From positions 171,448 through 235,447 of the forward strand of contig NZ_JAGEPF010000021.1 in the NCBI RefSeq assembly GCF_017573465.1: a stretch of DNA of 64,000 bases, given 5' to 3'. Below the pieces are notes generated by a model. It ran no database searches, was not told the origin of the DNA, and saw only the letters and a list, made by a program, of their open reading frames with translations. A program made the translations under genes and the position numbers. Shown here one piece after another: positions 50,413 through 58,424 of the stretch; positions within the stretch are counted from its first letter, which is position 1, and each line of letters opens with the position of its first letter. This DNA is from Actinomadura violacea (GTDB lineage Bacteria; Actinomycetota; Actinomycetes; Streptosporangiales; Streptosporangiaceae).

Positions 50413-51663
50413 CTAGTCGGCGCGCAGGAGGTTGGTGGTGAGGGTGTTGAGTTCGATCGCGCCGTCCTCGCCGACGACGACGGTGCCGCCGATGTTGGCG
50501 AGCCGGCCGTTCAGCACGCAGTTGGGTTCGAACGCGAACGCCATGCCCGGGGCAAGCGGCAGGTCGCTGCCGATGGTGGGCACCTCGATGATCAGCCCGT
50601 AGTCCGCCGCCTCGGGCAGTTCGCGCATCCCGCTGCCGAAGCCGCAGACGGTGCCGTAGGGGTCGAGGCCGTGCACCAGCGGGTGCACGTTCCAGCCGCC
50701 CGCGTCCTCCATGGGCTGCTTCATCGCCGTGACGACCTGGCCGAAGGTGGCGCCGGGCCGCAGCGCGGCGATGCCCGCGTCATAGGAGGCGCGGGCGGCC
50801 TTGGCGGCCGCCTCGGTGTCCGGATGCACCTCGCCGACCGCGATCGCGACCTGGTGCTGGGACTCGCGCATCCCGTACGAGCAGAAGACCTCGGCCTGGA
50901 TCACGTCGCCGTCCTCGATGGTCCGCGGCGCCTGCGGGCGGTAGGACCATACCGGCGGTCCCCAGCACGCGTAGCCGGGGCCGGACTGGAGCAGCATGCC
51001 CGGCGCGGCCGCTCCCAGCCTGAATCCGGCTGCCATGCCGGCGGCGTACACGTCGGCTTCGGTCACGCCCGGTCGGGTCGCGTCCAGCATGGCCTGCGCC
51101 ATCGCCTCGCCGATGCCCGCCGAGTGGCGCAGCACGGCCAGCTCCTCGTCCGACTGGGTGAGCGTGCGCAGCAGGAAGCTCAGCCACACCGGTTTGAACG
51201 TCGCGTCCGGAAGCTGCTCCAGGACCGCCGACCACAGCCCGTACGGCATGATCGGGTTGAAGTGGAACGGTGGGTACGGCTCCAGACCGATCACGCCGAT
51301 CGCCGCCCGCTCCAGGCCGTGTTCCTTGAGCACCTCGACCAGGCCGGGCGCGTGCTTGGCCACGCGCATGTTGCGCGGCTCCGTCCAGCATGCCTCGCTG
51401 CGGCGCCGGGCCTCGATGTGGTCGGCGATGTGCATCGGCGACCACACCAGCGAGATCGGGTCGGCGTCCCGCGGGAACACCACGATGGCGCCGGGCCGCT
51501 CGTTGGTGAAGTAGACGTCCGGCGCGAACGGTGCGGGTCCGCTCGACTCGTGTTCGCCGTACACGACGAGCGCCTCGACGCCCTCGGCGTCCATCAGCTC
51601 GCGGGCCAGCGCCCAGCGCCGGTCGCGTTCCGCTGTCGAGTAGACGGGGGCCTGTGCGGTCAT
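50413..51663 (-). CDS. M24-family Xaa-Pro peptidase-like protein
   Basis: A protein of 416 residues with the creatinase/prolidase layout: an N-terminal domain (TAERDRRWALARELMDAEGV) and a C-terminal pita-bread domain (EDGDVIQAEVFCSYGM, VHPLVHGLDPYGT, APGMAFAFEPNCVLNG). The classic metal ligands D-D-H-E-E are only partly visible: EVFCSYGM stands where aminopeptidases have DxG, so it may be a non-peptidase member such as a creatinase-like or lyase-like enzyme. The ATG at 51663 has AAGGAG upstream. It is divergent from the LAL regulator gene at 51787, its likely controller. Confidence 0.78.
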   Translation of the reverse strand: MTAQAPVYSTAERDRRWALARELMDAEGVEALVVYGEHESSGPAPFAPDVYFTNERPGAIVVFPRDADPISLVWSPMHIADHIEARRRSEACWTEPRNMRVAKHAPGLVEVLKEHGLERAAIGVIGLEPYPPFHFNPIMPYGLWSAVLEQLPDATFKPVWLSFLLRTLTQSDEELAVLRHSAGIGEAMAQAMLDATRPGVTEADVYAAGMAAGFRLGAAAPGMLLQSGPGYACWGPPVWSYRPQAPRTIEDGDVIQAEVFCSYGMRESQHQVAIAVGEVHPDTEAAAKAARASYDAGIAALRPGATFGQVVTAMKQPMEDAGGWNVHPLVHGLDPYGTVCGFGSGMRELPEAADYGLIIEVPTIGSDLPLAPGMAFAFEPNCVLNGRLANIGGTVVVGEDGAIELNTLTTNLLRAD

Positions 51664-51786
51664 CGCGTTCTCCTTGCGTCGTTTCTGCTGCCGGTTGGAC
51701 GCTATTGAGGGGACGGCGCGGAGGAATCGGACGAATGACTGGTGTCCGGATGACGCGGATACGTATGGCTTGAGTATGTTCGTCCC

Positions 51787-54507
51787 ATGATCATCGGTCG
51801 TGATGCCGAGCAGGCCGTCCTCGACGGGCTGCTCGACGAGGCCCGCGCGGGACGCAGCGGCACCCTCGTCCTGCGCGGCCAGCCGGGAATCGGGAAGTCC
51901 GCACTGCTCGAGCACGCCGTCGCGCGGGCCGACGGGCTGCGCGTCATCCGCATCGCCGGCGTCGAGTCCGAGGCCGAGCTGCCGTTCGCCGGACTGCACA
52001 TGCTGCTCGGCCCTGTCCTCGACCGGATCGACACCGTCCCCGAACGGCAGGCCGCCGCGCTGCGCAGCGCGTTCGGCCTCGGCCCCGCCGGGCAGGACGG
52101 CCCGCTGCTGGTCGGGCTCGCCGTGCTGTCGCTCCTCGCCGACCTCGGCCCGCTGCTGTGCGTCGTGGATGACGCGCAGTGGCTCGACCGCGCCTCCGCC
52201 GAGGCGCTCACCTTCGCCGCGCGACGGCTACACCGCGAGGGCGTCGTGCTGCTGTTCGCCGTCCGCAGCGGCGGCCGCACCCGGCTGGACGGCATACCGG
52301 AACTGAACCTGTGGGGCCTGGACGGGAAGGCCGCGTCCGCGCTGCTCGTCGCGCACGCCGCCGACCTCGCCCCGGCCGTCCGGGACCGGATCCTCGCCGA
52401 GTCCGAGGGCAACCCGCTGGCGCTGATCGAGCTGCACGCCGCGCTCACCCCCGAGCAGCGCGGCGGCACGGTGCTGCCGCTGTCGTACAACCTCGGGCCG
52501 CTGCCGCTCACCGACCGCGTCCGCCGCGCGTTCGGCGCGCAGGCCGCCCGGCTGGACGAGGACACCCGCACGCTGCTGCTGGTCGCGGCTGTCGAGGAGA
52601 CCGGCGACCTGGACGTGGTGCTGCGCGCGGCCCGGACGCTCGGCGCGGCCCCGTCCTCGCCGGAGCGGGCGGAACGCTCGGGCCTGCTGTCGTTCTCGGG
52701 GATGGCCGTCGCCTTCAAGCATCCGCTCGTCCGCGCGGCGGTCGTCCAGGACGCGGCGCTGGCGAGCCGGCTGTCCGCGCACCAGGCGCTCGCCGAGGCG
52801 CTCGAGGAGAAGGGCGACCCGGCCCGCCGGGCCTGGCATCTCGCCGCGGCCGCGACCGGACCGGACGAGCGGATCGCCGCCGAGCTGGCCGGCACCGCCG
52901 AGCAGGCGGCGGCACGCGCCGGGTACGCGGCGCAGGCCGCCGCGCTGGAGCGCGCGGCCGAACTCACCCCCGATCCGGTGCGGCAGGGCGAGCGGCTCGC
53001 CGGCGCCGCCGAGGCCGCGCTGCCGGCGGGCGATCTCGCCCGCGCGGCTCAGCTCGCGCGCCGGGCGGGCCGCACCACCGCGGAGCCCGCGCTCACCGCG
53101 CGCATGGCCCACGTCCTGGCCGGGGTGGAGTTCGAGCGCGGGTCACCGCTCACCGCGGCGGCCATCCTGCTTGAGGGCGCCGGCCCGATCGCCGGGTCGG
53201 CGCCCGCCACCGCGGCGGGAATGCTGGCGGAGGCCGTCCGCAACAGCTACTTCGGCGGCGATCCCGGGCTGGCCCGCCGCGCCGCCGACCGGCTCGCCGA
53301 CGTGGCCGGCGAGACGCCCAGCGCGGTGGCGCTCGGAGGCCTCGCCCGGCTCATGGCGGGCGAGCACGCCGCGGCGATGCCGCGGATGCGGGTCCTGCTC
53401 GACGCGGCCCGGCGCGGCGCGGTGCCCGGCACCGGGGAGCGGCTCATCGCCGGGGCGATGGGCATGCTGACCGGCGACGACGACGCCGCGCGCGAGATCT
53501 ACGAGCCGCTGGTCGCCGACGCTCGCGACACCGGGCAGATCGGCTGGCTGCCGAACGTGCTGGAGCATCTGGCGGTGACGGAGATGTTCCTCGGCCGCCG
53601 CCGGGACGCGATCGGGCACGCCGAGGAGGGCCTGCGGCTCGCCGACAGCACCGGGCAGCTGCACCGCCTCGACCACCTGCGCTGCGTGCTGGCGTGGGCT
53701 GCGGCGCTCGCGGGCGACGACGCGGGCTGCCGGTCGCTCGCCGAACCGGCCGTCGCCCGGGCGCGGACCGCCGGGATCGCCCGCACCGCCGCCTGGGGCT
53801 CGATGGCGCTGGCCCTGCTGGACCTCGGCCACGGCCGGCACCAGCGCGCCCTCGATCGGCTGGAGACGGCCTCGCACGGCGCCGGAGACGACCCGGTCGG
53901 GCTGATGAACCTGATCCACTTCACCGGAGACCATGTCGAGGCCGCCGTCCGCGCCGGACGGCCGGAGCGGTGCGGCGCGGCGCTCGCCCGGTTCGAACGC
54001 TGGAGCGCCGCCACCCGGCAGCCATGGGCGAAGGGCGTCCTCCTGCGCTGCCGGGCCCTCGTCAGCGTCGGCGAGGAGGCCGGACGGCACTTCGCCGACG
54101 CCGTGCGTGCCCACGCCGGGGGCGGCCGTCCGTTCGAGCGGGCGCGGACGGAGCTGCTCTACGGCGAATGGCTGCGGCGCGACCAGCGCAAAGGCGAGGC
54201 GCGGACGCTGCTGCGGCCCGCGCTGGAGGTTTTCGAGGGGATGGGCGCGTCGCCGTGGGCGGAGCGCGCCCGGGCGGAACTGCGCGCGACCGGCGAGGCG
54301 GGCACCACCGCACGCGGCGGCTCGGCCCTCGACCGCCTCACCCCGCAGGAACTCCAGGTCGTGCGGCTCGCCGCGCAGGGCATGTCCAACCGCGATATCG
54401 CGGCGCAGCTGTTCCTGAGCCCCCGCACCATCGGCCACCACCTGTACAGGGCGTTCCCGAAGCTGGGGGTGTCCTCGCGGGGCGAGTTGGCGCACCTCGG
54501 ACTCTGA
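51787..54507 (+). CDS. large ATP-binding LuxR (LAL) transcriptional regulator
   Basis: A regulator of 906 residues. The N-terminal AAA-type ATPase has Walker A in LRGQPGIGKSALLEHAV and Walker B in LLCVVDDAQWLD. The middle is a long helical TPR-like region. The C-terminal LuxR helix-turn-helix is LTPQELQVVRLAAQGMSNRD and IAAQLFLSPRTIGHHLYRAF. LAL regulators activate catabolic or antibiotic genes after ligand and ATP binding. It starts 123 bases from the divergent M24 gene, which is the obvious candidate target. The ATG at 51787 gives the standard N-terminus (IIGRDAEQAVLDGLLDEARA). Confidence 0.9.
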   Translation: MIIGRDAEQAVLDGLLDEARAGRSGTLVLRGQPGIGKSALLEHAVARADGLRVIRIAGVESEAELPFAGLHMLLGPVLDRIDTVPERQAAALRSAFGLGPAGQDGPLLVGLAVLSLLADLGPLLCVVDDAQWLDRASAEALTFAARRLHREGVVLLFAVRSGGRTRLDGIPELNLWGLDGKAASALLVAHAADLAPAVRDRILAESEGNPLALIELHAALTPEQRGGTVLPLSYNLGPLPLTDRVRRAFGAQAARLDEDTRTLLLVAAVEETGDLDVVLRAARTLGAAPSSPERAERSGLLSFSGMAVAFKHPLVRAAVVQDAALASRLSAHQALAEALEEKGDPARRAWHLAAAATGPDERIAAELAGTAEQAAARAGYAAQAAALERAAELTPDPVRQGERLAGAAEAALPAGDLARAAQLARRAGRTTAEPALTARMAHVLAGVEFERGSPLTAAAILLEGAGPIAGSAPATAAGMLAEAVRNSYFGGDPGLARRAADRLADVAGETPSAVALGGLARLMAGEHAAAMPRMRVLLDAARRGAVPGTGERLIAGAMGMLTGDDDAAREIYEPLVADARDTGQIGWLPNVLEHLAVTEMFLGRRRDAIGHAEEGLRLADSTGQLHRLDHLRCVLAWAAALAGDDAGCRSLAEPAVARARTAGIARTAAWGSMALALLDLGHGRHQRALDRLETASHGAGDDPVGLMNLIHFTGDHVEAAVRAGRPERCGAALARFERWSAATRQPWAKGVLLRCRALVSVGEEAGRHFADAVRAHAGGGRPFERARTELLYGEWLRRDQRKGEARTLLRPALEVFEGMGASPWAERARAELRATGEAGTTARGGSALDRLTPQELQVVRLAAQGMSNRDIAAQLFLSPRTIGHHLYRAFPKLGVSSRGELAHLGL

Positions 54508-54586
54508 TGGCCGCCGGGGTCCCGCCGCAGGCATGGGAGGCACAGCGCGACCACGGAGGCCGCGTACCGAAGGGAATCGGGGACCC

Positions 54587-54763
54587 ATGCGGAAGATCGT
54601 GATCGGCGAAGTGGTGGCGGCACTGGCACTCGGCCTGACGGCTTGCGGCGGCATCGACGGTGACAGCACCACGGTGGCGCCCTCCTCGCCCGTCGGCTCC
54701 GCGCCCGCGCTGGGCGAGACGAATGCCCGCACGTTCGTGCGCGACAGAACCAATGTCGCGTGA
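54587..54763 (+). CDS. short lipoprotein ORF, probably cut by IS630
   Basis: A signal peptide with lipobox (MRKIVIGEVVAALALGLTAC) and only about 38 further residues rich in Ser, Thr and Pro. The last codons and the TGA overlap IS630-derived sequence, so the original protein was probably longer. AAGGGA lies upstream of the ATG. It may yield no functional product. Confidence 0.55.
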   Translation: MRKIVIGEVVAALALGLTACGGIDGDSTTVAPSSPVGSAPALGETNARTFVRDRTNVA

Positions 54764-54945
54764 ATGAAGTCTTTGGACGATGTGGGGTGGCGTGTTCGAG
54801 GATTTCGTCGGCGGTTTTGGTCCAGGCGAGGGGCTGACAGCGGCCGTCGTAGATGTCGATGAAGCGGCCGATGGCGGCGACCAGGTCGGGGACCAATGTA
54901 AAAGTGCCGCGGCGGATGGCCTGGCGGGTGATGATGCCGATGGAA
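54755..54945 (-). pseudogene. IS630-family transposase C-terminal fragment
   Basis: About 60 codons match the end of IS630 transposases: RQAIRRGTFTLVPDLVAAIG, RFIDIYDGRCQPLAWTKTAD and EILEHATP. The usual stop after TRH is lost and the frame continues into the lipoprotein gene on the other strand. It belongs to a different IS630 subgroup from the copy at 44.8-45.7 kb. Confidence 0.85.
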
Positions 54946-55402
54946 CGGCGAGGTGCGGCCCACCTAGGGGCGCTCAACCCGTTGCATCCCCGGTCCCTAG
55001 TGGCATCGACGCCATTGGCTGTGCGCTAACCAACGAACCGAATGTTCCCGGCCTCTCTGTGGTAGCACTTGCTTGGAAAGGTGATCCGCGCGGGTCGGGG
55101 CGCGGCGGTGGCACGGTTCAGTGTCTGGCGTCCGGCAAGTTGGAGGCCCTGCAGACTTGGCGGCGCGTGAAGCGCACAGCCAGCCAGGCGGCTCCTCGGC
55201 CGTGCTGGGGATGGGTGTGCATGTGGTCGCCTAGTGGGATGCAGTCGAGCGATAGGTGGCGCTGGGCTGCACTGGGGCGCCACGCGGAGACGCGATCGTC
55301 GGCTGCTAGCGGGTTAACTAGCGGATGATCTTGATCGGGCTGGGCTCGGTCGGGTTCATGCGGCGACTCGTGAGGCCTCGAATGCTGACCTTGAGAGTGG
55401 GG
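54946..55402. other. intergenic stretch without a supported gene
   Basis: I find no frame with both a ribosome site and a recognisable protein. Base composition is uneven and in-frame stops are frequent, so this may be old IS or gene debris. It ends at the stop of the acyl-CoA dehydrogenase gene. Confidence 0.45.
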
Positions 55403-57028
55403 TCAGGCGATCTTCGGGGTGGCGCGGTCGATGATCGGAGCCAGGTCGAGGCCGGGCGGGAGGGTGCCGAAGGCGGCGCCCCAGTCGGCGCCTAGGCGGG
55501 TCGCGCAGAAGGCGTCGGCTACGGCCGGGTGGCCGTGCCTGACCAGCAACGATGCCTGGAGAACGAGTGCCATGCGCTCGGCGACGCGGCGGGCGCGGAA
55601 CTCGATCGTCGCGGTGTCGGCGAAGGCGTCCTTGGCGTCTTGGACGGCGGCGTCGAGGCGCGGGTCGGCGCCCTGGGCGAGATCGACTTCGTCGAAGAAC
55701 GCCTCCAGCGTCTGCGGCTCCCGTAGGGTTGCACGCAGGAGATCGAGCGCAGCCACGTTGCCGGAGCCCTCCCAGATGGAGTTGAGGGGGGACTCGCGGA
55801 ACAGGCGCGGCATCCCGGACTCCTCGACGTAGCCGTTGCCGCCGAGGCACTCCAGGGACTCGGCGGCGTGCGCCGGCCAGCGCTTGCAGACCCAGTACTT
55901 GCTGACCGCGAGGCCGAGCCGCTTGAACGCCGCCTCGGACGCGTCGCCGCGCACGGAGCGGTCGGTGGCGCCGGCGAGGCGCGTCATCAGGACGGTGGCG
56001 GCCTCCGACTCGACCGCGAGGTCGGCGAGGACGTTGCGCATCAGCGGCTGGTCGATGAGGTACGCGCCGAACGCCTTGCGGTACGAGGCGTGGTGCACGG
56101 CGGTCGTGACGCCCTGCCGCATGCCGGCGGCCGCGCCGATCACGCAGTCGAGGCGGGTCATGTTGACCATCTCGATGATGGTGCGGACGCCGCGGCCCTC
56201 GTCGCCGACCCGCCACGCGACCGCGTTCTCGTACTCGACCTCGGACGAGGCGTTCGACTTGTTGCCGAGCTTGTCCTTCAGCCGCATCAGCCGCAGCGGG
56301 TTGAGCGCGCCGTCCGGCAGGACGCGGGGGACGAGGAAGCAGGTCAGGCCCTCCGGCGCCTGGGCGAGGGTGAGGAACACGTCGCACATCGGCGCGCTGG
56401 TGAACCACTTGTGGCCGACGAGCCGGTACGTCCCGTCCGGCTGGGGCGTCGCCTGCGTGGTGTTGGCGCGGACGTCGGAGCCGCCCTGCTTCTCGGTCAT
56501 GGACATGCCGGCGAGCAGCGCGTTCTTGGTGAGCGGGGCGCGCAGGCCGTAGTCGTACTCGGGCTTGGCGAGCAGCGGCTCGTATCGCGCGGCCAGCTCC
56601 GGCGCTTGACGCAGGGCGGGGACGGCGGCGTACGTCATCGAGATCGGGCAGCCGTGGCCGGCGTCGACGCGCCAGGTGTAGAACTTCGCGGCGCGGGCGA
56701 CGTGCGCGCCCTCGCGGGGGTCGGCCCATGCGGAGCCGTGCAGGCCGTGCGTCACGGCGACGGTCATCAGCTCGTGCCAGGCCGGGTGGAACTCGACCTC
56801 GTCGATGCGGTGCCCGTAGCGGTCGTGGGTGCGCAGGACGGGCGGGTTCTCGTTGGCGAGGCGCCCCCATTCCTGGGCGCGCTCGGTGCCAGCCAGGCGG
56901 CCCAGCTCGTGCACCTGCGCGGCGGCCCAGCCGGCGCCCTCGCGCTCCAGCCCGTCCAGCAGGGCGGGGTCGTCGGCCAGGTCGTGGCCGGCGAGCGGGG
57001 GAACCTGGTTGAACACCTCGTGGGTCAC
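55403..57028 (-). CDS. acyl-CoA dehydrogenase, AidB-like
   Basis: A flavoenzyme of 541 residues of the AidB-like branch of acyl-CoA dehydrogenases. Landmarks are MSMTEKQGGSDVRANTT, the FAD region YRLVGHKWFTSAPMCD, EMVNMTRLDCVIGAAAGMRQ, ECLGGNGYVEESGMPRLFRE and NSIWEGSGNVAALDLL. AidB proteins are stress-linked flavoproteins that may bind DNA or act on branched substrates. The GTG at 57028 has AGGAG seven bases upstream. A fragment of a paralogue lies at 38857-39241. It is divergent from the DUF1707 gene, 179 bases away. Confidence 0.9.
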   Translation of the reverse strand: MTHEVFNQVPPLAGHDLADDPALLDGLEREGAGWAAAQVHELGRLAGTERAQEWGRLANENPPVLRTHDRYGHRIDEVEFHPAWHELMTVAVTHGLHGSAWADPREGAHVARAAKFYTWRVDAGHGCPISMTYAAVPALRQAPELAARYEPLLAKPEYDYGLRAPLTKNALLAGMSMTEKQGGSDVRANTTQATPQPDGTYRLVGHKWFTSAPMCDVFLTLAQAPEGLTCFLVPRVLPDGALNPLRLMRLKDKLGNKSNASSEVEYENAVAWRVGDEGRGVRTIIEMVNMTRLDCVIGAAAGMRQGVTTAVHHASYRKAFGAYLIDQPLMRNVLADLAVESEAATVLMTRLAGATDRSVRGDASEAAFKRLGLAVSKYWVCKRWPAHAAESLECLGGNGYVEESGMPRLFRESPLNSIWEGSGNVAALDLLRATLREPQTLEAFFDEVDLAQGADPRLDAAVQDAKDAFADTATIEFRARRVAERMALVLQASLLVRHGHPAVADAFCATRLGADWGAAFGTLPPGLDLAPIIDRATPKIA

Positions 57029-57207
57029 TGCGCTGCTCCTGTGCCGGATCGTGGGGGACGCCCCCTGACGCAGGATACAGAACCGCGTTCGGGTGGTCGG
57101 ACGATCATGTCTCCGCCCCCCTGGCCGGGGCATCCTCCTCAAGTGGTGGGGCGATCTCGTCCGCGCGGCGGATTGTCCATGCGGCGCGGGGGCATAACTT
57201 CGAAACC

Positions 57208-57921
57208 ATGAGTCAGTCCAGTCCGCAGCAGGGGCGGCCGCCGAGCCCGAGCCGCCCGCGGCAGGACCTGCACCCCGCAACGGCCGGCGCCGACGCCGCC
57301 GGGACCGCCGCCGTGCCGGGCGCGGTCCGGGCCTCCGACGCCGAGCGCGAGGCCGTCGTCGAGCGGCTGCGGGTCGCGTCGGTGGAGGGGCGGCTCACCT
57401 TCGAGGAGCTGACCGAGCGCACCGAGGCCGCCTACGCCGCCGTCACCCGGGGCGAGCTGGAGCACATCACCGCCGACCTGCCCGGCATGGGCGCGCCCGG
57501 CGCCAACCCGGCGCCGCTCCAGGTCAAGCGGCGGTTCAGCGCCGTCATGGGGGACTGCAAGGAGCGCATCGTCGGCCGCATCGACGGGCCGCTGGAAGCG
57601 GTCTCGGTGATGGGCGACGTCGAACTGGACCTGCGCGGCGCGCAGGTGCCGACCGGCGAGGTGCACATCGCGGCCACCGCCGTGATGGGCGACGTCAAGA
57701 TCATCGTGCCGGACGGGGTGGCGATCGAGCTGCTGGGCCACGCCTTCCTCGGCGACCGCCGCGTCCAGGTCCGCGAGCCCTGCCCGGGCGCGCGGATCCC
57801 CGTCGTCCGCGTCACCGCGAACGCCTTCATGGGCGACGTCAAGATCGTGGACGACGAGCACCACGCGCCGATCCGGCGGGCCGTCGCGTCCTGGTGGCGC
57901 GACCGCCGCCCCGGCTCCTGA
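57208..57921 (+). CDS. DUF1707 and LiaF-like domain protein
   Basis: A protein of 237 residues. After a disordered Pro/Ser-rich start comes a DUF1707 domain (VRASDAEREAVVERLRVASV, EGRLTFEELTERTEAAYAAV) and a C-terminal beta-helix resembling LiaF-like envelope-stress proteins (SAVMGDCKERIV, VSVMGDVELDLRGA, AVMGDVKIIVPDGV, AFMGDVKIVDDEH, four repeats of MGDxK/E). No membrane segment is present, so it is probably cytoplasmic. DUF1707 proteins are abundant in actinomycetes and may act in envelope-stress signalling; the partner is unknown. Confidence 0.85.
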   Translation: MSQSSPQQGRPPSPSRPRQDLHPATAGADAAGTAAVPGAVRASDAEREAVVERLRVASVEGRLTFEELTERTEAAYAAVTRGELEHITADLPGMGAPGANPAPLQVKRRFSAVMGDCKERIVGRIDGPLEAVSVMGDVELDLRGAQVPTGEVHIAATAVMGDVKIIVPDGVAIELLGHAFLGDRRVQVREPCPGARIPVVRVTANAFMGDVKIVDDEHHAPIRRAVASWWRDRRPGS

Positions 57922-58007
57922 CCGTCGCGTCCAGGGCGGTGGCGCACCGGGGTGCGGTGGGGTAGTCTCGGATTCGTGGCAGGTTTCTGCCCCAGTCTCA
58001 GTTGACC

Positions 58008-58162
58008 AGTCGACGTCCCCAGTCCTGCAGTCGCAGTCGAAACAGTCGAAGTCCTGAGTCCTCAGTCGCCAGTCGGTGCACAGTCCGCAGTCATCAGGCC
58101 GAAGTCGTCAGTCCGTGTCTGAGTCGAAGTCCGGCAGGAAGTCGCAGTCCTGAGTCCGAGTC
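58008..58162. repeat. AGTC-rich degenerate repeat tract
   Basis: Nineteen AGTC tetramers occur in 155 bases, many spaced 6 or 7 bases apart, with doubled spacings of 12 and 14. All lie on the plus strand. The tract stands directly in front of the small membrane-protein gene and does not look like coding sequence (arginine- and serine-rich in any frame). Confidence 0.8.
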
Positions 58163-58190
58163 GCCCGTGAACGAGACGTTAGAGGCGATG

Positions 58191-58340
58191 ATGGACCGAG
58201 AGACCGAGTTCCTGATTTGTGCGGTGGTGCTCACCGGAACAGCCGTTACGGCGACGATCTTTCCCGCGCAGACCGTGAGTCTGCTGCTGGGTGTCGTCGT
58301 CGGCGCATTCCTCAAATGGGCCCTCCTTAAGCGGCACTAG
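58191..58340 (+). CDS. small two-segment membrane protein
   Basis: A protein of 49 residues, MDRETEFLICAVVLTGTAVT and onward, with two hydrophobic segments (about 7-23 and 27-44) and a basic end (KWALLKRH). AGAGG precedes the ATG by five bases; ATG 58188 and GTG 58167 are in frame alternatives. No family is recognised. It is the first gene after the AGTC tract and lies 84 bases before the next gene on the same strand, possibly in one transcript. Confidence 0.6.
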   Translation: MDRETEFLICAVVLTGTAVTATIFPAQTVSLLLGVVVGAFLKWALLKRH

Positions 58341-58370
58341 CCACGGGGTTGCTAGCCGCTCACTTACTTC

Positions 58371-58409
58371 CGCTGGGGACCTCATTACTCGATGATGGGG
58401 TCCCCAGCG
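58371..58409. promoter_or_regulatory. hairpin in the leader of the 58425 gene
   Basis: Perfect 11-base arms (CGCTGGGGACC at 58371-58381 and GGTCCCCAGCG at 58399-58409) enclose a 17-base loop. The right arm ends 15 bases before the ATG, just ahead of the GGAGG site, so folding could affect translation or end transcription of the upstream gene. Confidence 0.6.
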
Positions 58410-58424
58410 CAAACGGAGGACGAG

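Noticed and set aside
35355..57028. The whole 35-57 kb stretch as one integrative element bounded by direct repeats
   Set aside because: The only flanking similarity I found, the acyl-CoA dehydrogenase copies, is diverged and partial, and the region contains unrelated element types. I could not identify matching attL and attR.
58002..58190. N-terminal extension of the small membrane protein through the AGTC tract
   Set aside because: The extension is Ser/Arg-rich low-complexity translation of the repeat, and the ribosome site supports a start near 58191.
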